Shown: positions 8,968 through 17,706 of the stretch, in pieces
Position numbering within the stretch: position 1 is the stretch's first letter
Layout of the letters: each line of letters begins with the position of its first letter
Assembly: GCF_014257025.1 (NCBI RefSeq)
Contig: NZ_JACMSF010000036.1
Span: 30,359 to 94,358, forward strand
Direction: 5' to 3'
From: Streptomyces cupreus
GTDB taxonomy: Bacteria; Actinomycetota; Actinomycetes; Streptomycetales; Streptomycetaceae
DNA: 64,000 bases
Notes under the pieces: generated by a model
Databases searched by the model: none
Seen by the model: only the letters and a program-made list of their open reading frames with translations
What the model was told of the DNA's origin: nothing
Made by a program: the position numbers and the translations under genes

Positions 8968-9621
8968 ATGAGCTCCTCGGCACCCACTCCCGCCTATCGA
9001 CGTCTCAGTGTCGAGGAGCGGCGCAGTCAGTTGCTTGCCGCCGCGCTGTCCCTGTTCGCTCATCGGGCGCCCGAGGAGGTCTCGCTCGATGATGTGGCGG
9101 AGGCCGCCGGGGTGTCACGGCCGCTGGTGTACCGGTACTTTCCCGGCGGCAAGCAGCAGCTGTACGAGGCCGCCCTGCGCTCCGCCGCCGAGGAGCTCCA
9201 GCAGTGCTTCGACGAGCCCCGTGAAGGTCCCTTGATGCCCCGGCTCGGGCGGGCCCTCGATCGGTATCTGACCTTCGTCGACGAGCACGACGCCGGGTTC
9301 AGCGCGCTGCTCCAGGGCGGCAGTGTCGTCGAGACCTCCCGGACCACCGCCATCGTCGACGGAGTGCGCCGGGCGGCCGCCGAGCACATCCTCAGCCATC
9401 TTCAGGTCACCGCACCCGGGCTCCGGCTCCGGATGACCGTCAAGGTGTGGATCACCGCCGTGGAGGCGGCCTCGCTCCTCTGGCTCGACGAGGGCAAGCA
9501 GATCCCCGTGGACGAACTGCGCGACTGGCTCGTCGACCAGTTCGTCGCCGTGCTCTCCGTGACCGGCGCCCGCGACCCGGGGACCGCCGCGCTGGTCCGG
9601 GCGCTCACCGAGGATGGCTGA
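8968..9621 (+). CDS. TetR family transcriptional regulator
   Basis: The 217-residue regulator has an N-terminal TetR helix-turn-helix at about residues 30-60 (VAEAAGVSRPLVYRYFPGG) and a longer ligand-binding C-terminal domain that ends in a conserved-looking DEGKQIPVDELRDWL segment. It lies 60 bp after the AurF-like gene, and its end overlaps the next small gene by 8 bp. Position suggests it controls the di-iron pair. The inducer is unknown. Confidence 0.9.
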   Translation: MSSSAPTPAYRRLSVEERRSQLLAAALSLFAHRAPEEVSLDDVAEAAGVSRPLVYRYFPGGKQQLYEAALRSAAEELQQCFDEPREGPLMPRLGRALDRYLTFVDEHDAGFSALLQGGSVVETSRTTAIVDGVRRAAAEHILSHLQVTAPGLRLRMTVKVWITAVEAASLLWLDEGKQIPVDELRDWLVDQFVAVLSVTGARDPGTAALVRALTEDG

Positions 9622-9934
9622 CACTGGTGCCGTGAAGAGCGAAGACACCCCCTTCGAGGGCGGGCCCATGGACGGGCGGGTGCTGCCCGTACTGCTGGGG
9701 ATCACCGGGCATCCGCCCAAGACGTACCGCATCCCCGTCCCGGACCCCGACGGCGGTCCGCCCACCGTGCTCGTCTACCGGCGCGTGCCCCGCGTCGAGG
9801 GCCGGCCCGTCGGGCTCACCCGGCGCTGGAAGTACACGTACGACCCCGAGGGGCGACTGGAGAGTCGGCTGAAGTGGCCCTGGTCGAAGCCAGACGCCAC
9901 GCCGGGCGGCAAGCCGGACGACGCGGACGAGTGA
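9614..9934 (+). CDS. Conserved-looking hypothetical protein, 106 aa
   Basis: This small hydrophilic protein overlaps the TetR stop by 8 bp, so it is probably translated by coupling. It is rich in Pro, Gly, Arg and Asp, with a RIPVPDPDG segment, a VLVYRRVPR strand and a charged KPDDADE tail. No family or motif is recognised. It could belong functionally with the TetR and di-iron genes, but only position supports that. Confidence 0.6.
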   Translation: MADTGAVKSEDTPFEGGPMDGRVLPVLLGITGHPPKTYRIPVPDPDGGPPTVLVYRRVPRVEGRPVGLTRRWKYTYDPEGRLESRLKWPWSKPDATPGGKPDDADE

Positions 9935-9996
9935 CCCGGTTGCGCCGAACCGCGCACACCCCGCGCGCGGACGACGAGCGTCCGTCTGATGCTCGC

Positions 9997-10030
9997 GGTG
10001 CGGAGCAGAGGGGCTGCTCCGCACCGGAGG
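9997..10030 (+). promoter_or_regulatory. Perfect 12-bp hairpin abutting the ribosome binding site of the NlpC/P60 gene
   Basis: GGTGCGGAGCAG (9997-10008) pairs perfectly with CTGCTCCGCACC (10014-10025) around an AGGGG loop. GGAGG follows at once at 10026-10030, 7 bases before the GTG start. The stem could act as a 5'-leader control or mRNA-stabilising element, or as a readthrough terminator for the upstream genes. No U-run follows. It does not resemble a c-di-AMP (ydaO) riboswitch. Confidence 0.55.
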
Positions 10031-10037
10031 TGATGAC

Positions 10038-11099
10038 GTGTCAGGAAGGCTTCTGCGTCTGGTGTGTACGGCGGCGACGGCGGTCGGCACGGTCCTCGCG
10101 CCGGTCCCGGCTCTGGCCGTCCCCGAGCCCGGGGAATCCTCCGTCTCCCGGCTGCTGACGGATCTTCAGCGGCTGTACCGGGAAGCCGAGCGGGCCACCG
10201 AGACCTACAACGCCACCGAGGAGAAGCTGAACAAACAGCGCGCCGAGGTCAAACGCCTGGACGGGGAACTCGCCCGGGTCCGCCTCTCCCTGCACGACAG
10301 CAGGGGCGCGGCGGGGCGGCTGGCCCGGCAGCAGTACCAGGGCAGCACCGAGATCTCCTCGTACGTACGACTGCTACTCGCCCGTGATCCGCAGCACGCG
10401 CTCGATCAGGGGCATGTGATCGGGCAGTTGGCGCGGGAGCGGGCCGAGACGGTGGGGCGGCTGACCGGGAGCGAGCGCAAGGCCGACGGTCTCGCGCGCG
10501 AGGCCCGCACGGCGCTCGACAAGCAGCTCGCCCTCGCCGAGCGGCAGAAGAAGGACCGGGACGAGGTGCAGGGGCGGCTGAAGGACGTCGAGGAGCTGCT
10601 CGTCTCGCTCAGCCCCGAACAGCTCGTCGAGATCGCCGAGTTGGAGAAGAAGGGCATCGACAAGGCCCAGAAGGACCTCGTCACCTCCGGGGCGCTCAGC
10701 AGCGAGCGCAGACCGTCCGGCGCGGGTGACCGGGCGGTGCGCTATGCCATGGGGCAGCTCGGGAAGCCGTACGAGTGGGGCGCGGAGGGCCCGAGGACGT
10801 ACGACTGCTCAGGCCTCACCTCCCAGGCCTGGGATCACGCGGGCACCCCGATCCCCCGCACCAGCCAGGAACAGTGGGCGCAGCTCCCGAGAGTTCCGCT
10901 GAAGGAACTGCGCCCCGGCGACCTGGTGATCTACCACCGCGACGCCACCCACGTGGCCATGTACCTGGGCAGGGGCAAGGTGGTCGAGGCTCCCAGAACG
11001 GGCGAGAGGGTCAAGGTGTCGCCGATGGCGTCCTACCCGATCCTGGGGGCCGTACGTCCGGACGAGCCGCCGGCTGATCAGGCCAGCGAAGCCAGGTAG
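10038..11099 (+). CDS. Secreted NlpC/P60 (C40) peptidoglycan endopeptidase
   Basis: The 353-residue protein has a Sec signal peptide (about residues 1-29, ending ALA-VP), a long coiled coil (about 45-210, rich in Glu, Lys, Arg and Gln) and a C-terminal NlpC/P60 domain. Catalytic Cys257 lies in YDCSGLTSQAW and His305 in THVAMYLG. Such RipA-like enzymes cut stem-peptide bonds outside the cell, with the coiled coil thought to control access. The GTG start follows a strong GGAGG. The 3' end overlaps the convergent flavoprotein gene by 22 bp. Confidence 0.92.
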   Translation: MSGRLLRLVCTAATAVGTVLAPVPALAVPEPGESSVSRLLTDLQRLYREAERATETYNATEEKLNKQRAEVKRLDGELARVRLSLHDSRGAAGRLARQQYQGSTEISSYVRLLLARDPQHALDQGHVIGQLARERAETVGRLTGSERKADGLAREARTALDKQLALAERQKKDRDEVQGRLKDVEELLVSLSPEQLVEIAELEKKGIDKAQKDLVTSGALSSERRPSGAGDRAVRYAMGQLGKPYEWGAEGPRTYDCSGLTSQAWDHAGTPIPRTSQEQWAQLPRVPLKELRPGDLVIYHRDATHVAMYLGRGKVVEAPRTGERVKVSPMASYPILGAVRPDEPPADQASEAR

Positions 11100-12325
11100 G
11101 CCTCGGTCTTCTCGGGCTCGTAGAAGAAGTTCTCGAAGTCGGCCGGGTCGTTGAAGGCGTTGGCGAAACGGTCCGCCGCCGGCTGGAGCTGGCCTGCCGC
11201 GCCGATCAGGTTGAGGATGTGCTCCGGCGGCGGGGCCAGCATCGCGTTGGTCCACTTGGTGACGTGCTGCGCGGTTGCCCAGTAGCGGTCGAACGCGGAC
11301 TGCATCCACTCCTCGTCGAACGGCTTGTCACCGTGTTCGAGGATCGAGGCCAGATACGCCGCCGCGCACTTGGACGCCGAGTTGGAGCCCTGACCGGTGA
11401 TGGGGTCGTTGGCGACGACCACGTCGGCGACGCCCAGGACCAGGCCGCCGCCGGGAAGACGGCCGATCGGGTTGCGGACGGTGGGCGCGTAGCGGCCGGC
11501 CAAGGTGCCACCGGCATCCGTGAGTTCGACCTTCGTCGCCCGCGCGTACTCCCACGGCGTGAACTTCTCCATGAGTTCCAGGGTCAGGGAGAGGTGTTCC
11601 GCCGGGTCCTTGACGCCGTTGAACACGTCCAGCGGGCCGCCGGGTATGCCCTCCCAGAACAGGATGTCGGCGCGTCCTGACGTGGTGAACGTCGGCATGA
11701 TGAACAGCTCGCCGACACCGGGGACCAGATTGCAGCGGACCGCGTCGAACTCCGGGTGCTCGGGACGCGGGCCGAGGCCGTGGACGTAGGCCACCGCGAG
11801 GGCGCGCTGCGGCTCGCTGTACGGGGAGCGCTCCGGGTCCCGGGCGAACATGGAGACCAGCTCGCCCTTGCCGGCCGACACCAGCACCAGGTCGTACGTA
11901 CGGGAGAAGTAGTCGAGGTCGCCGACCGCCGCGCCGTGGATGACCAGCTGGCCGCCGCGCTGGGCGAAGGTCTCCATCCAGCCGGCCATCTTCACGCGCT
12001 GGTCCACGGACTGGGCGTACCCGTCGAGGTGGCCCACCCAGTCGATCGCGCGGGCCGCGGGGCCCTCGGCCCATGAGCCCGGTGCCGCCACCGAGACGCC
12101 GAGTCCCTCGATCTTCGGGGCCTGGGACTCCCAGAAGTTCAGCTGGAGATCGCGCTCGTGCTGAAGGGCGGTGTGGAACATGCACTGCGTCGACATGACC
12201 CGGCCGGTGCGAATCTCGTCCGCGGTCCGGTTGGACATGAGGGTGACCTCGTACCCGTTCGACTGGAGTCCGAGGGCGAGCTGGAGGCCGGACTGGCCGG
12301 CCCCGACGACGAGTATCTTCCGCAT
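11078..12325 (-). CDS. Styrene/indole monooxygenase-type FAD oxygenase (StyA family)
   Basis: The 415-residue protein begins with a Rossmann FAD-binding motif, GAGQSGLQLALGL, at about residues 8-20. Its length and architecture fit StyA-type group E flavoprotein monooxygenases, which epoxidise styrene or indole using FADH2 from a separate reductase. GVADVVVANDPITGQGSNSA near residue 310 is the second FAD contact region. No StyB-type reductase is adjacent. It starts 34 bp after cvnD on the same strand, so it is probably the terminal gene of the conservon operon, in the place where other conservons carry a cytochrome P450. The substrate is unknown. Confidence 0.85.
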   Translation of the reverse strand: MRKILVVGAGQSGLQLALGLQSNGYEVTLMSNRTADEIRTGRVMSTQCMFHTALQHERDLQLNFWESQAPKIEGLGVSVAAPGSWAEGPAARAIDWVGHLDGYAQSVDQRVKMAGWMETFAQRGGQLVIHGAAVGDLDYFSRTYDLVLVSAGKGELVSMFARDPERSPYSEPQRALAVAYVHGLGPRPEHPEFDAVRCNLVPGVGELFIMPTFTTSGRADILFWEGIPGGPLDVFNGVKDPAEHLSLTLELMEKFTPWEYARATKVELTDAGGTLAGRYAPTVRNPIGRLPGGGLVLGVADVVVANDPITGQGSNSASKCAAAYLASILEHGDKPFDEEWMQSAFDRYWATAQHVTKWTNAMLAPPPEHILNLIGAAGQLQPAADRFANAFNDPADFENFFYEPEKTEAYLASLA

Positions 12326-12359
12326 GCGGGTGGTGCTCCTTGGTCGGGATACGTCGGGA

Positions 12360-12971
12360 CTACTCGGGTGTTTCGTCGAGGGCGTGGCCCACCAGGGCCA
12401 GGAGGGTCTCGATCACCGAGATCCGGCGCCGCGCATCCATGATCATGACAGGTATGTGCGGGGGTATCGTGAGCGCCTCCCGCACGTCCTCCGGCTCGAA
12501 CCGCTCACTGCCGTCGAAATGGTTGACCGCGACGACGTACGGCAGCCCGCAGCTCTCGAAGTAGTCCAGTGCCGGGAAGCAGTCCTTCAGGCGCCGCGTG
12601 TCGGCCATCACGACCGCGCCGATCGCGCCGCGCACCAGGTCGTCCCACATGAACCAGAACCGCTGCTGGCCCGGCGTGCCGAACAGATAGAGCACCAGGT
12701 CGTCGTCGAGCGTGATGCGGCCGAAGTCCATGGCCACGGTGGTGGTCAGCTTCTCGGGCGTGGAGGAGAGATCGTCGGTCTCCTCGCTCGCCTCGGTCAT
12801 CAGCGCCTCGGTCTGCAACGGCGTGATCTCCGAGACGGCGGTGACCAGTGTGGTCTTGCCGACGCCGAACCCACCCGCCACGACGATCTTCGTGGCTATG
12901 GGGGCGCGGGTGCGGTCCGTCTGCCAGGACTTCAGACCGCTGTCGGTGTCTTCAAAGACGACGGAGTCCAC
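12360..12971 (-). CDS. cvnD: CvnD: conservon Ras/MglA-like GTPase
   Basis: The 203-residue small GTPase has a P-loop GGFGVGKTT at residues 33-41, a G3-like FGTPGQQRF, and VNHFD in place of NKxD. It is the fourth component of the conservon, a membrane-associated heterocomplex of CvnA (kinase-like), CvnB (roadblock), CvnC and CvnD likened to eukaryotic G-protein receptor systems. The GTG start overlaps the end of cvnC by 20 bp. Conservons control development and secondary metabolism; the signal for this one is unknown. The cvn number is not assigned. Confidence 0.93.
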   Translation of the reverse strand: MDSVVFEDTDSGLKSWQTDRTRAPIATKIVVAGGFGVGKTTLVTAVSEITPLQTEALMTEASEETDDLSSTPEKLTTTVAMDFGRITLDDDLVLYLFGTPGQQRFWFMWDDLVRGAIGAVVMADTRRLKDCFPALDYFESCGLPYVVAVNHFDGSERFEPEDVREALTIPPHIPVMIMDARRRISVIETLLALVGHALDETPE

Positions 12972-13374
12972 TCAGCACCCTTTCGAGCAGAGCGCGGTCC
13001 GGACGGCCGGTGCCATGACCGGTACCAGTGCCGTACACGCGGATCTTTCCCTGGTCCGCGAGGTCGCTGAGCAACACGCGGACCACGCCGAGCGGCATCT
13101 TCAACAGCGCGGCGATCTCGGCCACCGTGCGCATACGGCGGCACAGTTCGACGATGGCCCGCATCTCCGGCATCACCCGGGTGCTGAGGGAACCATTCGT
13201 CAACTCCTTGCGCTCCTCCGGGGCTTCGAGCGCCGCCGTGCTCGCCACGAACGTCTCCACGAGGAGGACGTGTCCGAAGCGGGTACGGCCGCCGGTGAGC
13301 GAGTAGGGGCGTACGCGGGCGGGTTTGCGGTCGCCGCCGCGGACGGGGAGCCTCTTCGGCGTGCTGCTGCTCAT
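12952..13374 (-). CDS. cvnC: CvnC: DUF742 conservon protein
   Basis: The 140-residue protein has the DUF742 pattern: an N-terminal basic segment, VRPYSLTGGRTRF, and a winged-helix-like C-terminal half (VAEIAALLKMPLGVVRVLLSDL). DUF742 proteins occur only within conservon-like operons and interact with CvnA/B/D. The start overlaps the cvnB stop by ATGA and its end overlaps cvnD by 20 bp, which shows tight coupling. The winged-helix-like segment may serve protein rather than DNA binding. Confidence 0.92.
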   Translation of the reverse strand: MSSSTPKRLPVRGGDRKPARVRPYSLTGGRTRFGHVLLVETFVASTAALEAPEERKELTNGSLSTRVMPEMRAIVELCRRMRTVAEIAALLKMPLGVVRVLLSDLADQGKIRVYGTGTGHGTGRPDRALLERVLSGLRRL

Positions 13375-13868
13375 CGGGCACTCCCGGTCGACTCGGCTTC
13401 CAGGGATTTTCGTAGCTCGCTGCGGAGTTCGGGGGTCAGGACGTGTCCGGCGCGGCCGACGAACAGGGCCATGTGGTACGCGATCACGCTCATGTCGCAG
13501 TCCGCGGAGCCGTGCACGCCGAGCAGGGAGCCATCGCTGATCGACATCACGAACAGGCTGCCCTCGTCCATCGCGACCATCGTGTGCTTCACCCCGCCGA
13601 ACTCCATGAGGCGGGCGGCGCCGATGGTGAGGCTGCCGATGCCGGAGACGATGCTGGCGAGGTCGGCGGAGGAGCCCCGGGGGCCCTTTCGCGTGCGCTG
13701 TCCCTTGGCCTGCTCGTTTCTGTCCGGGTCCGAGGAGAGCAGGAGCAGGCCGTCGGAGGAGATCACGGCGACCGACTCGATGCCTGGCACCTCCTCGACC
13801 AGGTTCGTCAGCAGCCAGTGCAGGTTGCGGGCCTCACTGCTCAGTCCGAAGGTACTGGGCGCGGTCAA
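13371..13868 (-). CDS. cvnB: CvnB: roadblock/LC7 domain protein
   Basis: The 165-residue protein has a roadblock/LC7 fold: NLHWLLTNLVEEVPGIESV, then VISSDGLLLLSSD, and a C-terminal SDCDM-like stretch (SADCDMSVIAYHMALFV). Roadblock proteins act as GAP-like partners or scaffolds for MglA-type GTPases, which fits the neighbouring CvnD. The frame begins at a rare TTG that overlaps the cvnA stop (TTGA); no ATG or GTG start lies nearer the conserved region. The C-terminal segment ends in TGSAR without further domains. Confidence 0.92.
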   Translation of the reverse strand: MTAPSTFGLSSEARNLHWLLTNLVEEVPGIESVAVISSDGLLLLSSDPDRNEQAKGQRTRKGPRGSSADLASIVSGIGSLTIGAARLMEFGGVKHTMVAMDEGSLFVMSISDGSLLGVHGSADCDMSVIAYHMALFVGRAGHVLTPELRSELRKSLEAESTGSAR

Positions 13869-16582
13869 CTGCTTGCCTCCTCGACGGTGCCCCCCGTGGC
13901 TTCTTCGGATTCACTGACGGGTGTTCTGCTCTGACCCGTCTGTTCTGCGATTTCGGCTTCTACGTCGCGGTAGCCGGCCTCCGCCCCCCGGCGGAAGCCG
14001 CCCAGCCTCCTGCGGAGGGCTTCGGCGTCGACGGCGCCTGTTCGTTGGCGCGGCGTTTGAGTGGGAGTGCTGATCTTCGGGCTGCGCTTGGGCAGGCCCT
14101 TGTCGGTGAGCTGGTCCTCTTCGGCGCGTTCGTGTTCCGTCTCGATGTCGGGTGCGGGTGGCCCCTGGGGGGCTTCCTCGCCGTCGGCGACCTCGGGCTC
14201 GGGCTCCGGCTGTATCGGCGCCAGCAGCTCCATCGTCGTCTCGGCCGGAGCTTCGGTCGGCGGCTCCTCCGGCTCCTGCGACCTGCGTACCGCCTTCTCC
14301 GCCAGCTCCACCAGACGGTCGCCTCTGCCGCCGTGGAGGACGTTGGAGTTGGCCTCCGCGTCCGCGCCGGGGAGGGTGAAGGTGTGGGTGCCGCCGGGGA
14401 GTGGGGTGCCGGACGGTGCGGGGACCGCCGTTGGGGTGGCCTGGGCCAGCAAGGGCTTCGGGAGGACCACCACCGCCGCTACCCCGCCCTGCTTCTGCTC
14501 GCGGAGCTGGACCCGGACTCCGTGGCGGTGGGCCAGACGGGCCACCACGTAGAGGCCCAGGCCCAGGCCTTCCTCGCCCTCCTGGTCGTAGGAGGCCTCG
14601 GGGTCGAAGTCGGTCAGGCGGGTGTTGAGGCGGGACATGCGGTCGTCCGCCATGCCGATGCCCTCGTCCTGGACGGAGAGCATCACCTCGCCGTTCTCCA
14701 GGAGCCAGCCGGAGACCTCCACGGGCATGTCCGGCGGGGAGAACGCGGTGGCGTTCTCCATCAGTTCGGCGAGCAGGTGCGAGACGTCGTCCGCCGCGAA
14801 GCCCGCGATATGGGCGTGGGGCGGGAGCGCCGCGATGCGGACGCGCTCGTAGCGCTCGATCTCGCTGACCGCCGCCCGGACCACGTCCACCAGCGGAACC
14901 GGGCCCGCGCTGTGCTGGACGTGTTCCGTTCCGGCGAGGACGAGGAGGTTCTCGCTGTGGCGGCGCATCACCGTGGCGAAGTGGTCGAGCTTGAAGAGGG
15001 TGGCGAGGCGGTCCGGGTCCTGCTCACGCTCCTCCAGGCCCTCGATGACCGCCAGTTGGCGTTCGACCAGGCCCAGGGTACGCAGGGCGAGGTTCACGAA
15101 GGTGGAGCCGATGCTCGTGCGCAGGCGTTCCAGTTGCCCGGCGGAGTCGGCCAGTTCGGCGCGGAGTTCCTCGCGGGCGTCGGCCATCTTCTGGCGCTGG
15201 CCCACCAGGTGCTTGCGGTCGGACTCCAGCGTGGCGATGCGTTCGTGGAGAGCGACCGCCTGTGCGTGCAGGGTGTTGACGGAGTCGACGACCTTCGCGA
15301 ACTCGTCCTTGCGGCCGGTGAACTTGACCGGCTCCTCCGCTCCCGGGTCCTCGGCGCCCGCGAGGCGGGCCGAGCCGAGGCGCACCACCGCCAGCGGGCG
15401 GGTGAGGCTGCGGGCCATGCCGGTGGCGACGCCGATGGCGAGCAGCACCAGGACGCCGAGAATCGCGATGCGGATCTCCAGCTCGGTGACGTCGTCGTCG
15501 CGCAGGAGGGCGAGGTCCTTGGTGCGGCGGTCGTGGAGGGCGGACTCGGCGCCGCGCATCATCTCGACGCGGGCGGAGAGCGCCTCGTCCAACTTCTTCA
15601 CACCGGTGGCGAGTTCGCCGTCGGAGAGGGTGGGCTGGTCGGTGAGGGAGGCGAGGTACTTCTCGGCGGCCTCGGCCTCCGGTCCGGTGACCGTGGAGTC
15701 GTAGGACGCCACCGACTTCTTCGGCGCGGTCTCGCGGAAGTCGGCGAGGGCCGCGTCGGAGCGCAGGCGCGCCTCCTGGGCGGCGGCGGTGAGCGCGTCG
15801 CGCTGCTTGACGTCGGCGTCGGAGGAGGTGCTGACGGTGCTCGGCAGGCCCGTGATGGGGTCGATGACGGTCTGGGTGGTGCGCGGGACGCTGAGCGCGG
15901 CGAGGAGCAGGCCCCGGGTGGAGGCGGCCTGTTGTACGGCGGTGTCGAGCTCGGCGAGGGCGTAGGCGCCGGAGCCAGCGCGCGGCGGCATGTCCTCGGC
16001 CAGCCGCTCGGCGAGCCGGTGGAGTTCGGTGAGCGAGGCGGAGTACGCCCTGTGCGTTTCGAGAGCGGTGCTCTTGCCGGTGAGCGCCGCTCTGCGCAGG
16101 GCCGCGATGTCGTCCAGGTCCGCCCGCAGGGAGGCGGGGGTGTCGGGGTTGGCGCGCAACTCCTCGACCAGCCGGTCGACGCGGGCGCTGCGCTGCTCCG
16201 AGGGCGCCTTGGACTTGGGGCGGCCCGCGGCGACGTAGGCGATGACCTCGTCGCGTTCGTCGGCGAGCGAGTGGGCGAGCGCGAGGGCGTCCTCGGTCCG
16301 CTCGGAGAGGGTCACCAGCTCCTGGCTGTCGTGCACCTGCGCGGAGGCGGTGACGACGGACGGGCCACCGGCGGCGGCTATGGCGGCGGCGACCACGGCC
16401 ACGGCGATGAAGAGCCGGTTGCGTACATGGGTGGGCCGGCCTTTGCCGGCCGAGGTGGTGCCGGTCCCTGTCGTGGTGCCGGGCTTGTGCTCCGGGCCCC
16501 CTGCGGAAGCCTTCTGCTTGCCTGAGCGACGAGGCCGCATCTTCTGCACCGGTGCTCGCATTCCTGAACTCGTGGTACCCAT
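13865..16582 (-). CDS. cvnA: CvnA: conservon sensor histidine-kinase-like membrane protein
   Basis: About 905 residues. A basic, Gly/Thr-rich N-terminal tail precedes a membrane segment, a large extracytoplasmic nitrate-sensor-like (NIT) helical domain (about residues 70-330), a second membrane segment, a HAMP-like linker with coiled coil, and an ATPase domain with N-box ELMENATAFSPP, G1 DEGIGM and GLGLGLYVVARLAHRHG. A standard phospho-His motif is not evident, as in other conservon kinases. A long Pro/Glu-rich tail follows. The start is uncertain: ATG 16615, 16582 and 16561 are all possible, and 16582 is a compromise. It is first in the cvnABCD run. Confidence 0.9.
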   Translation of the reverse strand: MGTTSSGMRAPVQKMRPRRSGKQKASAGGPEHKPGTTTGTGTTSAGKGRPTHVRNRLFIAVAVVAAAIAAAGGPSVVTASAQVHDSQELVTLSERTEDALALAHSLADERDEVIAYVAAGRPKSKAPSEQRSARVDRLVEELRANPDTPASLRADLDDIAALRRAALTGKSTALETHRAYSASLTELHRLAERLAEDMPPRAGSGAYALAELDTAVQQAASTRGLLLAALSVPRTTQTVIDPITGLPSTVSTSSDADVKQRDALTAAAQEARLRSDAALADFRETAPKKSVASYDSTVTGPEAEAAEKYLASLTDQPTLSDGELATGVKKLDEALSARVEMMRGAESALHDRRTKDLALLRDDDVTELEIRIAILGVLVLLAIGVATGMARSLTRPLAVVRLGSARLAGAEDPGAEEPVKFTGRKDEFAKVVDSVNTLHAQAVALHERIATLESDRKHLVGQRQKMADAREELRAELADSAGQLERLRTSIGSTFVNLALRTLGLVERQLAVIEGLEEREQDPDRLATLFKLDHFATVMRRHSENLLVLAGTEHVQHSAGPVPLVDVVRAAVSEIERYERVRIAALPPHAHIAGFAADDVSHLLAELMENATAFSPPDMPVEVSGWLLENGEVMLSVQDEGIGMADDRMSRLNTRLTDFDPEASYDQEGEEGLGLGLYVVARLAHRHGVRVQLREQKQGGVAAVVVLPKPLLAQATPTAVPAPSGTPLPGGTHTFTLPGADAEANSNVLHGGRGDRLVELAEKAVRRSQEPEEPPTEAPAETTMELLAPIQPEPEPEVADGEEAPQGPPAPDIETEHERAEEDQLTDKGLPKRSPKISTPTQTPRQRTGAVDAEALRRRLGGFRRGAEAGYRDVEAEIAEQTGQSRTPVSESEEATGGTVEEASS

Positions 16583-16615
16583 GGGTTCCGGGTGACGCTC
16601 CGTCAACTGGCGCAT

Positions 16616-16920
16616 ACACCCGGTACGCTTCCCGACCCTCCCAGTGCCGGTGGGCGGTGGTCTCGCATCAGCTGACCCGCCACCCGAAGGAGTGAACCTC
16701 GGAGGAGAGTTGGCGGGCAAGTTCCTGTGGCGTTTGCAGCGGCCGTTCCCAGCGGGCCGGTTGGACGTCTGCGGCGGGCGGTGGCAGTATTCGCCACCAC
16801 GTCCGCCAGGAGTGAGCCATTCCATCCCAAACCCGGCGTCTGACCTGCACGGGTACGCCAATTGCGCAACCGTTGCCAGCCTTTGGCGAACCTTGTGAAG
16901 GGCTCGTGCAGACTGGCTGG
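16616..16920. other. Intergenic region between divergent cvnA and the PP2C-like gene
   Basis: This 305-bp stretch must carry the promoters of cvnA (leftward) and of the phosphatase-like gene (rightward). Half-sites CCAGCC (about 16877) and GGCTGG (about 16915) flank the region just before the rightward ATG. No clear consensus promoter, RNA gene or small gene is seen. Confidence 0.4.
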
Positions 16921-17706
16921 ATGCGTACTGAACTTGTTTCGGAGCCCGGCGATTCCGCCCGCCCCAACGAGGACTTCGCAAGCGTCGGCCTGCCCGCCTC
17001 CGGACAGGGCGGTGCGGTGGTGGTCCTCGACGGGGTGACCCCGCCGAGGGACGGGACGGGATGTCTGCATTCCGTTCCCTGGTTCACCGCGCGCCTCGGC
17101 GGGGCACTGACCGAACTGACCGTTTCACTCCCGGATGTTCCCCTCGCCGACGCCCTGTCGCTCGCTCTCGCGCGTACCGCCGACGCCCACCGGGAAACCT
17201 GTGACCTTTCTCACCCGCGCACACCACAGGCAACGGTCGTCATGGCCCGCTGGTCACCCGAGACCGTGGAGTACCTGATCCTGTCGGACTCGGCCCTGCT
17301 GGTGGAGTCACCGGACGGCACCCTCACGCCGTATCTCGACGACCGCCTCTCCCGGCTGCCCCGGTCAGCGCTGGCCACGGACGCGATGGTCGACGCCGAT
17401 CTCCGCAACATGGAGGGCGGCTTCTTCACGGCCGCCGCCGATCCCTCGGTGGCGGCCAGGGCGGTGACCGGGACGCTGCCCCGCTCCGGCGTCCGCGCCC
17501 TGGCCGCCCTCACCGACGGTGCGACGCGCTGGGTGGAGAGGTTCGGCGCCGGGGACTGGGACGACCTCTTCGACGTCGTACGCAAGGAAGGCGCTCAGGC
17601 GCTGGTCGACCGGGTGCGGGCGCTGGAACTCGGGGACACCGACCGGACGTTCCTGCGGCGGAGCAAGACGCACGACGACGCGACGGTGGTGTTCGTGGAG
17701 TTCTAG
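16921..17706 (+). CDS. PP2C-like phosphatase-fold protein
   Basis: The 261-residue protein looks like a divergent PP2C (SpoIIE/PPM) domain. ARPNEDFASVG resembles the metal-binding GxxRxxNED motif, VVVLDGVTPP resembles the DGxG motif, LILSDSALLVE and ALTDGATRW match internal motifs, and the C-terminal KTHDDATVVFVEF matches DNxT(V/A). Several metal-ligand positions are altered, for example DGV for DGH. It may still be catalytic against Ser/Thr phosphate, or regulatory. It is transcribed away from the conservon. The ATG at 16921 has a weak ribosome binding site. Confidence 0.7.
   Translation: MRTELVSEPGDSARPNEDFASVGLPASGQGGAVVVLDGVTPPRDGTGCLHSVPWFTARLGGALTELTVSLPDVPLADALSLALARTADAHRETCDLSHPRTPQATVVMARWSPETVEYLILSDSALLVESPDGTLTPYLDDRLSRLPRSALATDAMVDADLRNMEGGFFTAAADPSVAARAVTGTLPRSGVRALAALTDGATRWVERFGAGDWDDLFDVVRKEGAQALVDRVRALELGDTDRTFLRRSKTHDDATVVFVEF

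Noticed and set aside
9935..10037. c-di-AMP (ydaO) riboswitch before the NlpC/P60 gene
   Set aside because: Only about 100 bp separate the genes and the conserved ydaO core is not present; there is just one simple hairpin.
11078..12325. Aromatic or styrene degradation cluster
   Set aside because: Only the oxygenase is present; no reductase, isomerase or dehydrogenase neighbours.
13865..16619. Long open frames antisense to cvnA, such as one of over 800 codons at 14045-16525
   Set aside because: They are Gly/Arg/Val-rich shadows caused by high GC, opposite a clear CvnA protein.
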